A DNA stretch of 64,000 bases from JAFDZV01 sp966128725 (GTDB lineage Bacteria > Bacteroidota > Ignavibacteria > OLB7). The DNA lies in NCBI GenBank assembly GCA_966128725.1, contig CBHYLN010000005.1, positions 29,832 through 93,831 of the forward strand, given 5' to 3'. This document shows, one piece after another, positions 1 through 9,383 of the stretch (its first letter is position 1; each line of letters starts with the position of its first letter). Made by a program: the position numbers and the translations under genes. Under the pieces are notes generated by a model. The model was not told the DNA's origin. It saw only the letters and a program-made list of their open reading frames with translations, and made no database searches.

Positions 1-1057
1 GATACCGTGTATCCCAAAGGTGCACCGCCATCTCCTGCCAGCACGCGGCATACAGGTCCGCCTTGGCCAGCACGTCGCCCGCGTTTCGCAGGTGTTCCAG
101 ATATGGCGCCGCGTCGGTTATGATCTCCGCGGGTTCGCCGGCTGCGCAACTGATGGGCAACACATCGGCGGCGACGATACGGCGGCCCAGGAACTGGATC
201 TCAACGGCCAGCCCCCATTCGGTTTTCGGATAACGCGCCGCGTCCGGATAATCGAACACGAAGTTCCCAAGGCTGTACAGGATCAGCCCGTTGCCATACT
301 GCTCCCACGGCTGCGGCACATGCGGATGATGCCCCACAACCACGCTGGCCCCGGCGTCGATAAACGAGCGCAGCCGCATGCGGCATTCCGGCGGCGGCAG
401 CGGTATTTCCTCCACGCCGCCATGCGCCAGCACAACCACCACATCGTACTGTCGGGCGGCCTCGGCGATACGCGCCAGGGTGTCGGCATGCCCGCACCAG
501 GCCGTGCCGGCCGCATCACCTTCGGCAACACCGAACTCCTTCTCGCAGCAGCCGATCACCGCCAGCCTCATGCCGCCGGGAACATCGAACACGGCGGGCG
601 CAAGCGCGGCATCGTGATTCTCGCCCGCCCCGCACGTGGCAAGGCCGGCCTCACGGCAGGCGCGCGCGGTGTGCGCCATCGCCGCGGCGCCAAAATCCAT
701 GCTGTGATTATTGGCCAGCGTAACGCCGCCGAAGCCGCACGCGGCAAGCGCGCGCGGCGTTGCCGCGTCGATCGCTACCGGAGGCCCCGATTTCGGCACG
801 GGCGCGGCGCCGCCACGTATCGCCCCTTCCAGATTGCCCAGCGCCACATCAGCCGCGCCGATGCGTTCGGCAAGCCGTGGGCCTGCAATGGCCGCGCGGC
901 CATCGGCATCGGCAACCGTGGCATCCAGCCGGCCGGCAACACAGATATCACCAACGGCAAACAACGTCCACCGCTGCGCGCCCGTATCGTTGCCGGCGCC
1001 GGCGTCGGCACTCATGCCCGGGAAGGTGATATGGTTCGCGTTATCCTTCACGATCAT
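1..1057 (-). CDS. CapA/PgsA-like protein (PGA_cap metallophosphoesterase fold), partial at left edge
   Basis: The frame stays open for about 352 residues and leaves the window at base 1, so the C-terminus is missing. Family hallmarks are LANNHSMDFG near residue 113, GHHPHVPQ near residue 238 and YSLGNFVFD near residue 258, all diagnostic of the CapA/PGA_cap family, a calcineurin-like phosphoesterase fold linked to poly-gamma-glutamate or capsule assembly. No signal peptide is visible, and the residues after the start are polar. The ATG shares one base with the TGA of the upstream asparagine-synthase-like gene (TGATG), so the two are translationally coupled. The likely role is in surface polymer processing with the rest of the operon; the substrate is unknown. 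Confidence 0.88.
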   Translation of the reverse strand, partial: MIVKDNANHITFPGMSADAGAGNDTGAQRWTLFAVGDICVAGRLDATVADADGRAAIAGPRLAERIGAADVALGNLEGAIRGGAAPVPKSGPPVAIDAATPRALAACGFGGVTLANNHSMDFGAAAMAHTARACREAGLATCGAGENHDAALAPAVFDVPGGMRLAVIGCCEKEFGVAEGDAAGTAWCGHADTLARIAEAARQYDVVVVLAHGGVEEIPLPPPECRMRLRSFIDAGASVVVGHHPHVPQPWEQYGNGLILYSLGNFVFDYPDAARYPKTEWGLAVEIQFLGRRIVAADVLPISCAAGEPAEIITDAAPYLEHLRNAGDVLAKADLYAACWQEMAVHLWDTRY

Positions 1058-2829
1058 CACAACAATCTCAGCGCAAGCGCCTGCAGGGCCTCCAGCCTGT
1101 TCACCGCCTGCAGATCGCCGACAACGGCCGCCGCGCGTGCCGCCGCAACCGCATCCGGCTGGATCCATTCATCAAGCGCCCGGCCCGCCTGCGGGATCGG
1201 CCACAACGCCGCATCGCCGCCGGCGCGCATCGCGTCCTGCTCCAGCGTGTTGCGGGTTGGGTTGAACATCTTCAACGGACCAAGGCGAAGCGGCCGGGGG
1301 AGCACCGAGGCAACACCGCGCGAAGCAAGATAGCCGCGCGTCATCTTGAACGGCGCGTTCAGGAAGGAGACCGGGATGTCGGCAACGGACTTCAGATTCC
1401 GGTTCACCATCTCGATCTGGAGCCGTCGCCCCTCCAGCGCCGTGCGCGGCAACGACAGCGTGAAGCGCGCCAGCTCGCGATCCACGAACGGCGTTCCCAC
1501 ACCCTTCCAATAGTCATACATCATCGGCTGGTAGTAGGAGAACCCGAACACATGGCTCCAGTGAAACGCCATCCACACCTTCTGGAAATGCGCGCCATCC
1601 ACGCCGCGATACTCGGCCTCGAGTTCCGTGTTGATCGCATCAAGCGCGCTCTCGAGCTCACCGCCAAGCGCAGGCCCCGCCGCCGCCCGCAGTTCCCGGG
1701 CGCTCCACATGTACCACTTGTCGGTAAGGCGCTGCAGCATCGTGCGATCGCCGGGCGCCATCGCCGCGGTCTGCGCGCCGCCGTGCGGGTCGCCGATATA
1801 GCCGGTGACAATCGGCTCCGGCTGATTGCGCACGGCTTCCAGAAACGGCATCTGATACATGCCATGGAAATGCATGGCGCTGCCGAACCAGTCGCCCCAC
1901 ATCGGCGTATGCCGCGCAAGGTATTCGGTGCCCATTGCAACCCGCTGCCACGGCAATCCCAGGCGCTCGGCAACACGCCGCGCGAACAACGTATCCTTCC
2001 AGCCGGCCGGGCCATAGGTCCAGGCACGCATCGGTATGCCGGCCTGGGTACCAATCGCCGCGATCAATCGCGAGTCCACCCCGCCGGACAGCGGCAGCGT
2101 CCAGGCCGGCGCCGTGCGCAGCGATCGCAGTATGGCATCGCGCATCCGCTCGAACATCTCGTCGGCAAGCTCGGCCCAGCCGCGATCCCAGCGCTCGTCG
2201 CTTGGCGCCACACTCCACATGCGCCGGCAGGCGAAGCCGCCGGATTCGTCCCACGCGGCGGCGCAATCGGCCGGCACCACGCGCATGTCGCGGTACAACG
2301 TCCAGTCGCCAACGAAATGCCCGTTCAGCAGCAGCGATACAATCGAGGGGGTCGAGAAATCGGCGGGGGTGTATTCGGCCGACGCAACCACAACGGGCTC
2401 CAGCGTGCTGGCAACACGCCCTGCACCAGTTGCTGCATGAAACAGCGGGATGCTGCCGGCCCAGTCGCTCCAGGCATTCCAGCGCAGGCCATCGGCGGAG
2501 ATATGCAGCAGCAGCAGCCGGCCATCCCACGGGATGCGGAAATCCGCTCCACGCCCAAGCGCTACAGCGCGCGCGGCTTCGGCGGCCGTAGCCGGCAAGC
2601 CGGCATCACCCACCGGACGGCCAACGCGGACCACAAGGGCACCGTCGTGCAACACATGCATATCGCCCGCAAGCGCGCCGTGACCCCACACCTCCACCTC
2701 GGTGGCGCCTATGGTGCGGCACTCGCGGGCAAGCCACGGGAAATGGCCCAATGCCCGGTCGGCCGCGCGGTCACCGGCAAGCGCCGCATGGTCGGCAATC
2801 GCCGTGCGCAGACGCAATCCAACAATCAT
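1057..2829 (-). CDS. Asparagine synthase-like ATP-dependent amidotransferase lacking the glutaminase cysteine
   Basis: This 590-residue protein has the asparagine synthase B layout: an N-terminal Ntn-hydrolase-like half, then an ATP-pyrophosphatase half with the PP-loop PLSGGVDSR near residue 243. True glutamine-dependent enzymes begin Met-Cys; this one begins MIVGLRLR, so the nucleophile Cys2 is absent and glutamine hydrolysis is not expected. Such paralogues occur in polysaccharide clusters and probably amidate or adenylate a sugar acid or peptide acceptor using ammonia or another amine (inference). The start ATG lies in an ATGA overlap with the upstream gene, and its stop overlaps the CapA-like gene. 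Confidence 0.85.
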   Translation of the reverse strand: MIVGLRLRTAIADHAALAGDRAADRALGHFPWLARECRTIGATEVEVWGHGALAGDMHVLHDGALVVRVGRPVGDAGLPATAAEAARAVALGRGADFRIPWDGRLLLLHISADGLRWNAWSDWAGSIPLFHAATGAGRVASTLEPVVVASAEYTPADFSTPSIVSLLLNGHFVGDWTLYRDMRVVPADCAAAWDESGGFACRRMWSVAPSDERWDRGWAELADEMFERMRDAILRSLRTAPAWTLPLSGGVDSRLIAAIGTQAGIPMRAWTYGPAGWKDTLFARRVAERLGLPWQRVAMGTEYLARHTPMWGDWFGSAMHFHGMYQMPFLEAVRNQPEPIVTGYIGDPHGGAQTAAMAPGDRTMLQRLTDKWYMWSARELRAAAGPALGGELESALDAINTELEAEYRGVDGAHFQKVWMAFHWSHVFGFSYYQPMMYDYWKGVGTPFVDRELARFTLSLPRTALEGRRLQIEMVNRNLKSVADIPVSFLNAPFKMTRGYLASRGVASVLPRPLRLGPLKMFNPTRNTLEQDAMRAGGDAALWPIPQAGRALDEWIQPDAVAAARAAAVVGDLQAVNRLEALQALALRLL

Positions 2830-4139
2830 GACGCCCCCTCCGGCCCGGGCGATTGCCCAAGCGCGCGGCGCAACTCGGCGAACCTCTCGATTGGCGCTGT
2901 TGCATGGGTCGAAGCCTCGCGCCCAAGGTTCAACATCATGGCGTTACGATCGCGGAGCAGCGACTCGGCAATCGCCGCCACCGCATCGGGCGTCAGCGAA
3001 TCCGGCACAAGCCGGGTATGGATCATCGCCTCGCGAGGATCGGTGTACCGCACATGCAGATCCTGCAGGTAGTTGCCCCAGCGGTCGCCCGGCACCAGTT
3101 CCAGCACAGCGCCCGCATGCGCCGAGGGCAGCAGCATGTTGCTGCCGTGAACGCCGATTACCAGATGGCTTGCCGCGTACAACCCGCACCAGTGGCGCTC
3201 GGTGGCTTCGTCGATCGCGGCGGCGCGTTCGTCGGCAATCCATGCCGGCAATCCGCCCGGCGCCCCCGGCCCCACAACACGAAACACCAGCGATGGGAAC
3301 GCGGCCAGCAACAGATCGGCAAGGGCCACAACGTGCTGGCGTTGCACATCTGCACGCGCCGAACCCGCCCCCACCGCACGCCCCAGCCGGTCGGCAAGTT
3401 TGCGCATCGGCGTATCGTGGCCGCCCCAGACACGATCGTCGCGCCAGATGAACGTCACCACAGGCCGGGCGGTCACGGTTGCCCACAGCGCCTCATCACT
3501 TGGCGCAACACGGGTGAAGCGTTGGATGGCGACGTCGGCCGGATGCGGATGCGGCAGCGCCACCGATAGCAGGCACGCGCCGAACTTTTGCACGCGTTGC
3601 CCTATCTGCGCAGCCAGCCGATCGTTCCACTCGGCGCCACGGCGCAGCGGCAGATCAACGCTCCATACTTCGGCTACACCATCGGGCACCAGCCATTGCA
3701 GATATCGCGGCACCAGCAGGATCAAATCCACATCCGGGCGATGATCGATGTAATACTGGGCGTTGAACAGCTTCAGCAGCGCGTGGCCGTACAGACGATC
3801 CAGACAGTTCAGCACAAGCGGCCGCCGCACGGGGCGGTTCGTGCGAACCGTGAAACCAAGATCCTCGTTCGATCGCGCGGCGTATGCCTGCGCCAGCCAC
3901 TTGGCGAACCACGGCACACCGTGGGCATCGAACACCTGGCCGGTTCCGGCATCCAGCAGCATCGGCGTGTACAGCGCCTGCGCAACCGGCAGATCGCCAT
4001 AATAACGCCGGCCACACGCAGGGCATCCCAACGCCGCAAGCGGTCGCATCCCGGGCATGTACCAGCCATCGGCAACCAGCCCGGCCGAACAGGCAGGGCA
4101 GGCGGCGTTGATCTGTGGTACCGGATGCAGTGTGATCAT
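2826..4139 (-). CDS. Zinc-ribbon protein with possible glycosyltransferase-like domain, surface polysaccharide cluster
   Basis: I do not recognise a named family for this 437-residue protein. The N-terminus carries two CPAC knuckles (Cys14, Cys17, Cys39, Cys42) that should bind one zinc. The C-terminal half has a GVHGSNMLLPSAHAG stretch followed by VLELVPGD near residue 345, which resembles the nucleotide-sugar site of GT61/DUF563-type glycosyltransferases. No membrane segment is evident. It overlaps both neighbours by 4 bases (ATGA), so it is translated with the DUF268 methyltransferase and the asparagine-synthase-like enzyme. A transferase that decorates the exported glycan is the best guess. 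Confidence 0.7.
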   Translation of the reverse strand: MITLHPVPQINAACPACSAGLVADGWYMPGMRPLAALGCPACGRRYYGDLPVAQALYTPMLLDAGTGQVFDAHGVPWFAKWLAQAYAARSNEDLGFTVRTNRPVRRPLVLNCLDRLYGHALLKLFNAQYYIDHRPDVDLILLVPRYLQWLVPDGVAEVWSVDLPLRRGAEWNDRLAAQIGQRVQKFGACLLSVALPHPHPADVAIQRFTRVAPSDEALWATVTARPVVTFIWRDDRVWGGHDTPMRKLADRLGRAVGAGSARADVQRQHVVALADLLLAAFPSLVFRVVGPGAPGGLPAWIADERAAAIDEATERHWCGLYAASHLVIGVHGSNMLLPSAHAGAVLELVPGDRWGNYLQDLHVRYTDPREAMIHTRLVPDSLTPDAVAAIAESLLRDRNAMMLNLGREASTHATAPIERFAELRRALGQSPGPEGAS

Positions 4140-4876
4140 ACTGGCTTATGTAGATGGTAACACCCAACGCCAAACCCTGACTCCGGCTCGCGAACGAATC
4201 GACCACGATAAATGTAGCGCCGCTCACGAATTTCGAATGGCGCAAACATCGCAACCAAGTATGCCTCACTGAAGGCACGGTGGGCGTTGAAATACACGCG
4301 ATTGGTATCGTCCAACGGAACCGAGATGTAGAGATCCCCACCGGGCGCAACCACGCGCTTCAGCTCCGCAATGGCCAACTCGGAACCTGCGGGATCTAGA
4401 GGGTCGCCATAACGCCCCAGGCCGATATGCTCAACCACACACAGGCTGGAGAGCGAAGACAGGCTTCCGTCAGCAAACGGGAGAGCCAGTATCGAACCTT
4501 CAACAAAATTCAACGTGTCCAGTGGAAGAGATAGCGGTCGAATGTCGACCATGGTAACCGGCACAACCTTCGAAAGCAACGCCACGTATTTATGGTGTGA
4601 CCCAACGTCCACGTGACTTGCGGGCCTGGCCGATACGATCTTCTCGAATGCCCAGGAGTCCTGATAAAAGTAGATTGGTTCGATCACGGTCTGAGCCGTA
4701 TCGTCTCCGATACACGGGTACAGGCGCATCGTGGCGATGTCAGCCGGCGCCATCATACGATATGTACGATAACCGCGCCAGAATCGACGCCATGCACCAA
4801 CTTCCCGCCACAATGATCGCACCGTTCCTGTTACACGGCGGCGCAAATGACGAATAGTCCACAGTATCGGCCCCAT
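4136..4876 (-). CDS. DUF268 family SAM-dependent methyltransferase
   Basis: This 246-residue protein matches the DUF268 pattern: HVDVGS for the SAM-binding motif I region near residue 88, VDIRPL for the acidic loop, SLSSLCVVEHIGLGRYGDPLDP around residue 143, and APGGDLYISVPL followed by FNAHR. These proteins are class I methyltransferase folds common in O-antigen and capsule loci. It lies 63 bases after wzt and overlaps the next gene by ATGA. The likely role is methylation of a sugar residue, possibly a chain-terminating cap recognised by the Wzt C-terminal domain. That link is inference. Confidence 0.85.
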   Translation of the reverse strand: MGPILWTIRHLRRRVTGTVRSLWREVGAWRRFWRGYRTYRMMAPADIATMRLYPCIGDDTAQTVIEPIYFYQDSWAFEKIVSARPASHVDVGSHHKYVALLSKVVPVTMVDIRPLSLPLDTLNFVEGSILALPFADGSLSSLSSLCVVEHIGLGRYGDPLDPAGSELAIAELKRVVAPGGDLYISVPLDDTNRVYFNAHRAFSEAYLVAMFAPFEIRERRYIYRGRFVREPESGFGVGCYHLHKPV

Positions 4877-4939
4877 TAGGACGCCACAAGATTATCGATC
4901 ATACAACTTGATGCTCTCATCGAAAATTCGTCCCTACGC

Positions 4940-6199
4940 TTACGTTTCCAACCGCCATGATCCATGTACCAACGCCACGCCATGGGATATAGGTGGTACC
5001 TCGCCCGATCCATAAAAATCGCCGCCGATTACGTTCAGTTCCACAGCATCGGGCACGGCATCCAGATAAGCATCGTCGAGGATAACGCTTATACCAATCC
5101 GATACGTAGAGGGTGGAAGCGGCAGATCCGGAATCCGCAGAACAAAGGAACCACGCGATGGCAAAGCGCCAAATTCTTCCTTGGTCAGTCGGTTGTGATG
5201 AAGGAACACCGGCACATCCATCGGTGTAGAGAACAGTGCGCTTACGATAGCGCCCCGCAAGTTTTCAGTCCCTTCAAAGTGGAATACAAGTTCCACATCC
5301 TGACCGCACAGCGCGGACTCGATAGGATTGCCTGAAATTGAGTCGCGCAATTCAATCTCCGTGATGCGAACTCTTCCATCACCCCGTCGATTTGTCCGTT
5401 CTCGTAGCGATATGCTTGCATCCGACAACCCCGTCAGGTACCGCGCGATCGTCTCGGTCTGGCTGCCGATGAATTCAACGCCGCCATGATTCAGCAGCAC
5501 CCCTCGGGTACACAGGTTCTCCACGGCGGCCATGTTGTGGCTCACGAACAACACGGTGCGTCCCTCGCGCGCAACATCGCCCATCTTTCCCAGACACTTC
5601 TTCTGGAACGCGGCATCGCCAACGGCGAGCACTTCGTCAACCAGCATGATCTCCGGTTCCAGATGCGCCGCCACCGCGAACGCCAGCCGCACATACATGC
5701 CGCTCGAATACCGCTTCACCGGAGTATCGATGAACTTCTCGACCTCGGCAAACGCCACGATCTCATCGAACTTGCGCACGATCTCGGCGCGGCGCATGCC
5801 AAGGATCGCGCCGTTAAGGAAGATGTTCTCGCGCCCGGTCAGCTCCGGATGAAATCCGGTGCCCACCTCCAGCAACGACCCCACGCGCCCGTTGATTTCC
5901 GCGCGCCCCTCGGTTGGCTCGGTGATACGCGAAAGGATCTTCAGCAACGTGCTCTTGCCTGCGCCGTTGCGCCCCACAACGCCCATGATGTCGCCGCGCC
6001 GAACCTCGAACGAAACGTTCCGCAATGCCCACAGGATCTCGGCCTCGCCCGCGCCGGGGTTATCGCCACGCCTGCGGAACATGCGCGCCGGCGCCGACAG
6101 CACATCGGTAATGGTATCGCGCAATGCACGATACTTCTCCCGCCGCCCAAGCCGGTAGCGCTTGCCAAGCCCCTCTATTCTGATTGCTGCGTCGCTCAT
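4940..6199 (-). CDS. wzt: ABC transporter ATPase for O-antigen/polysaccharide export (Wzt type) with C-terminal carbohydrate-binding domain
   Basis: The ATPase domain is complete: Walker A GRNGAGKST near residue 72, signature YSSGMYVRLAF near residue 161, Walker B IMLVDEVLAVGD and the H-loop VSHN. After the NBD, residues about 255-419 form a beta-rich domain (VRITEIELRD, VELVFHFEG, YRIGISVILDD) like the Wzt C-terminal domain that reads the glycan terminus before export. I start it at the ATG encoding MSDAAIRIEG (419 aa). An in-frame upstream extension of 64 residues would run into the permease gene and looks non-coding. It lies 5 bases after the permease stop. Confidence 0.95.
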   Translation of the reverse strand: MSDAAIRIEGLGKRYRLGRREKYRALRDTITDVLSAPARMFRRRGDNPGAGEAEILWALRNVSFEVRRGDIMGVVGRNGAGKSTLLKILSRITEPTEGRAEINGRVGSLLEVGTGFHPELTGRENIFLNGAILGMRRAEIVRKFDEIVAFAEVEKFIDTPVKRYSSGMYVRLAFAVAAHLEPEIMLVDEVLAVGDAAFQKKCLGKMGDVAREGRTVLFVSHNMAAVENLCTRGVLLNHGGVEFIGSQTETIARYLTGLSDASISLRERTNRRGDGRVRITEIELRDSISGNPIESALCGQDVELVFHFEGTENLRGAIVSALFSTPMDVPVFLHHNRLTKEEFGALPSRGSFVLRIPDLPLPPSTYRIGISVILDDAYLDAVPDAVELNVIGGDFYGSGEVPPISHGVALVHGSWRLET

Positions 6200-6204
6200 G
6201 CTGC

Positions 6205-7101
6205 TCACACCACGTCGGCAAAGGTTCTCTCCATCCTGCGGAAGTAGGCCAATCCGCCTATCAGCAGCAGCACAACAACAACGGACGAAACGATAATCGT
6301 GGGCGCCTCGGCGCCCGAGCGCCCAAGCAGCGCCCAACGGAACCCTTCCACCACGCCGGCCATGGGGTTCAGGCCGTACAGCGCCCGCCATTGCTCCGGC
6401 ACGATGCTGCTTGGATAGGCAATGGGCGTGATAAACAACCAGAACTGCGTGAGGAACGGGATTGTGTAGCGCACGTCGCGATACTGCACGTTAAGCGCCG
6501 AAAGCCACAGCCCCACCGCAAGCGCTGTCACCACCGCAAGCAACACGAACAGCGGAAGCGCCACGATGGCCACGGTGGGCACGATGCCGAAGTACAGCAT
6601 CATCGCAATAAGCACCACAAAGGCAATCGCGAAATCAACCAGGCCGGCCAACACGCCCGCAATGGGGATCGCGAGCCTTGGGAAGTAGACCTTGGTGACC
6701 AGTCGCTCGTTGGAAACCAGGCTGTTGCTGGATTCGTTGAGCGCGAACGCGAAAAGCTGCCACGGGATCAGCGCGCAGAACGTAAACACCGGATACGGGA
6801 TACCGTCGGAGGGCACCTTGGCGAGTTTGCCGAAGAACAGGCTGAACACCACCATGGTGAAGAACGGCTGGATGATGGCCCACCCGGCCCCCAGCGCGGT
6901 CTGCTTGTAGCGCACTTTGATATCGCGCCATACAAGGAAGTAGACAAGTTCCCGGTAGTCCCACAGCTCGCGCAGCTTCAGCGCAACCCAGCCCTGCGTT
7001 GGCTCGATCACCACCACATGGCCGCGCCCGGCGTGGTCATCCGCCCCGGCAACCGCGACATCATGCCCGTGCACGGCGCTCACCTCTGGATCAACGCTCA
7101 T
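6205..7101 (-). CDS. wzm: ABC-2 type polysaccharide exporter permease (Wzm type)
   Basis: A roughly 30-residue cytoplasmic tail is followed by the typical ABC2 permease entry LVWRDIKVRYKQTALGAGW and about six hydrophobic segments (for example VVFSLFFGKLA, AIVALPLFVLLAVVTALAVG, FWLFITPIAYP). It partners the Wzt ATPase immediately downstream to move a lipid-linked glycan across the inner membrane. I chose the ATG of MSVDPEVSA (298 aa) because it overlaps the stop of the GDP-fucose synthase by ATGA; the longer frame reads 31 residues back into that gene. Confidence 0.95.
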   Translation of the reverse strand: MSVDPEVSAVHGHDVAVAGADDHAGRGHVVVIEPTQGWVALKLRELWDYRELVYFLVWRDIKVRYKQTALGAGWAIIQPFFTMVVFSLFFGKLAKVPSDGIPYPVFTFCALIPWQLFAFALNESSNSLVSNERLVTKVYFPRLAIPIAGVLAGLVDFAIAFVVLIAMMLYFGIVPTVAIVALPLFVLLAVVTALAVGLWLSALNVQYRDVRYTIPFLTQFWLFITPIAYPSSIVPEQWRALYGLNPMAGVVEGFRWALLGRSGAEAPTIIVSSVVVVLLLIGGLAYFRRMERTFADVV

Positions 7102-8186
7102 CCGGCCTCCTGGCGCATCAGGGCGCCCGTCCGCTGGCGGTACCACCGCACCGCGCGCGCGATGCCCGGGCGCAGTTCGATCGACGCACGCCAACCCAGC
7201 GCCGCCATGCGCGACACATCCATCAGCTTGCGCGGGGTTCCGTCGGGCTTGGTGGCATCGAAGGCCGTGGCGCCGTCGTAGCCTACCTCGGCGGCAACCA
7301 GCGCGGCCAGTTCGGCAATCGAGGAATCGTGCCCAACACCAACGTTCACGAACTCGCCAAGCTCGGCGTGGGTGTAGCGCTCCATCAGAAACAACGACGC
7401 CAGCGCAAGATCATCGGCGTGCAGGAACTCGCGCAACGGGGTCCCGGTGCCCCACAGCGTTACGCCTTCGGCGGTGATCCCCAGCCCCGCAAGCAACTCG
7501 CGGATCGCCGTTTCGGGCACGGCGCCGTTCGCGGCATCAAACCCAAAACCGATCGGGATCGCCATAAGGTCCCGACGCACCGCGTCAACATCGCCCAGCC
7601 GCAACAGCCGCGCCAGCTCGAACTTGCGGATCAGCGCCGGCAGCACGTGCGCGGTCTCCAGGTTGAAGTTGTCGTTCTCGCCGTACAGGTTCGTGGGCAT
7701 CACCGAAAGGAAATCCGTGCCGAACTGCTCGTTGTAATACCGGCACAGCTTGATCGCCGCGATCTTGGCCACGGCATACGGTTCGTTGGTGGGCTCCAGC
7801 GGCCCGCCAAGCAGGTATTCCTCGCGCAGAGGCTGCGGCGCGAGCTTCGGGTAGATGCAGGAGGAGCCCAGGTTCAGCAGCTTGCGAACGCCAAATCGAT
7901 ACGAGGCGTCGATCACATTAAGCGCGATCGCCATGTTGTCGCGGATGAACTCGGCACGGTAGGTGTTGTTGGCGACGATGCCGCCCACCCTGGCCGCCGC
8001 CAGGAACACGTACTCCGGCCGTTCGGCCGCGAAGAACGCCTCGGTTTCGGCCTGGCGTGTAAGGTCCAGCTCGTGGCGCGCGCGCGTCACGATGTTGGTG
8101 TAGCCGGCAGCGGTAAGCGCCCGGAGTATTGCCGAGCCAACCATGCCGCGATGCCCGGCCACGAATATTGAGGAAGAACGGTCCAC
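7098..8186 (-). CDS. fcl: GDP-L-fucose synthase
   Basis: This SDR-family epimerase/reductase converts GDP-4-keto-6-deoxymannose to GDP-L-fucose. Sequence support: Rossmann motif VAGHRGMVGSA at the N-terminus, LGSSCIYPK with the catalytic serine, YAVAKIAAIK for the Tyr-x3-Lys pair, and NLYGENDNF, all typical of Fcl/WcaG. At 362 residues it is longer than the enterobacterial enzyme because of an insertion around residues 190-230, a variant I have seen in Bacteroidota-type enzymes. It follows gmd by 62 bases, giving the complete two-step route from GDP-mannose. Confidence 0.95.
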   Translation of the reverse strand: MDRSSSIFVAGHRGMVGSAILRALTAAGYTNIVTRARHELDLTRQAETEAFFAAERPEYVFLAAARVGGIVANNTYRAEFIRDNMAIALNVIDASYRFGVRKLLNLGSSCIYPKLAPQPLREEYLLGGPLEPTNEPYAVAKIAAIKLCRYYNEQFGTDFLSVMPTNLYGENDNFNLETAHVLPALIRKFELARLLRLGDVDAVRRDLMAIPIGFGFDAANGAVPETAIRELLAGLGITAEGVTLWGTGTPLREFLHADDLALASLFLMERYTHAELGEFVNVGVGHDSSIAELAALVAAEVGYDGATAFDATKPDGTPRKLMDVSRMAALGWRASIELRPGIARAVRWYRQRTGALMRQEAG

Positions 8187-8248
8187 GCTTCGGCCTGAAG
8201 TATCAACAGTAAGTGAGATATGCCCGCGCTGCGATGCGGGGCAATGCG

Positions 8249-9265
8249 TCAGTGTTCCCGTTCGGTTGCTATGCGCCCGCTGAGCCGGCGATCCAGCAGT
8301 TCGATATCGGCATCAACCATGATGCGCACCAGTTCCTTGAAACGCACCTTCGGCTCCCAGCCAAGCTGGTTCTTCGCCTTCGAGGCGTCGCCGATCAGCA
8401 GATCCACCTCGGCCGGCCGGAAGTACTTGGGGTCGATCTCAACATGAGCCTGCCAGTCGAGCCCCGCATGCTCGAACGCCTCCACCAGGAACTCGCGCAC
8501 GGTGTGGGTTTCGCCCGTGGCTATCACATAGTCATCCGGCTGCGGCTGCTGCATCATCAGCCACATGGCCTCAACGTAATCGGGCGCGTATCCCCAGTCG
8601 CGCCGCGCATCGAGATTGCCCAGGTACAGCTTCGATTCCAGGCCGGCGCGGATGCGGGCAATCGCCCGGGTGATCTTGCGCGTAACAAACGTCTCGCCGC
8701 GACGCGGGCTTTCGTGGTTGAACAGGATGCCGTTGCAGGCATACATGCCGTAGCTCTCGCGATAGTTCCGCGTGATCCAGTAGCCGTACACCTTGGCGCA
8801 ACCGTACGGCGAGCGCGGATAAAACGGCGTCTCCTCGTTCTGCGGCACGGCCTGCACCATCCCGTACATCTCGCTGGACGAAGCCTGATAAAATCGGGTC
8901 TCGATGCCGGTGTCGCGGATCGCCTCCAGCAGGCGCACAACGCCAAGGCCGGTGATGTCGCCGGTGTATTCGGCGATATCGAACGACACACGCACATGGC
9001 TTTGCGCGGCAAGGTTGTAGATCTCGTTGGGCTGCACGTCGCGCAGCACCCGGTTGATCGAGGAGGGATCGTTCAGGTCACCGTAGATCAGCTTCAGGCG
9101 CGCGCCGTGTTCGTGCGGATCCTGATAGATGTGATCGATCCGCCCGGTGTTGAACGAACTCGAACGGCGGATGATGCCGTACACCTCGTATCCCTTGCGT
9201 AGAAGGAATTCCGCCAGGTACGATCCGTCCTGACCGGTAATGCCGGTAACCAGAGCACGCTGCAT
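8249..9265 (-). CDS. gmd: GDP-mannose 4,6-dehydratase
   Basis: This 338-residue SDR enzyme removes water from GDP-mannose to make GDP-4-keto-6-deoxymannose. Diagnostic stretches are VTGITGQDGSYLAEFLL at the NADP site, IIRRSSSFNTGRIDHIY, LAAQSHVRVSF, the catalytic SSSEMYG and the YGCAKVYGYW tyrosine-lysine motif, and FNHESPRRGETFVTRK. It is full length. The product feeds GDP-L-fucose synthase encoded immediately after it. The gene stands 118 bases downstream of rfbB within the same minus-strand run. Confidence 0.97.
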   Translation of the reverse strand: MQRALVTGITGQDGSYLAEFLLRKGYEVYGIIRRSSSFNTGRIDHIYQDPHEHGARLKLIYGDLNDPSSINRVLRDVQPNEIYNLAAQSHVRVSFDIAEYTGDITGLGVVRLLEAIRDTGIETRFYQASSSEMYGMVQAVPQNEETPFYPRSPYGCAKVYGYWITRNYRESYGMYACNGILFNHESPRRGETFVTRKITRAIARIRAGLESKLYLGNLDARRDWGYAPDYVEAMWLMMQQPQPDDYVIATGETHTVREFLVEAFEHAGLDWQAHVEIDPKYFRPAEVDLLIGDASKAKNQLGWEPKVRFKELVRIMVDADIELLDRRLSGRIATEREH

Positions 9266-9383
9266 GGATTATGACGAGCGAATGACGAAGGAGCGAGGCG
9301 CACGGGGATACCGCCTCGCGTACCGATTGAGGGCAATCCGAAACGCCACTATCCCATGGCGTTCGCGGAATACATGTGGGGGA

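Noticed and set aside
6200..6391. 64-residue extension of the Wzt ATPase into the permease gene
   Set aside because: It is Arg/Gly/Cys-rich and overlaps the coding end of wzm; the ATG at 6199 fits the family N-terminus.
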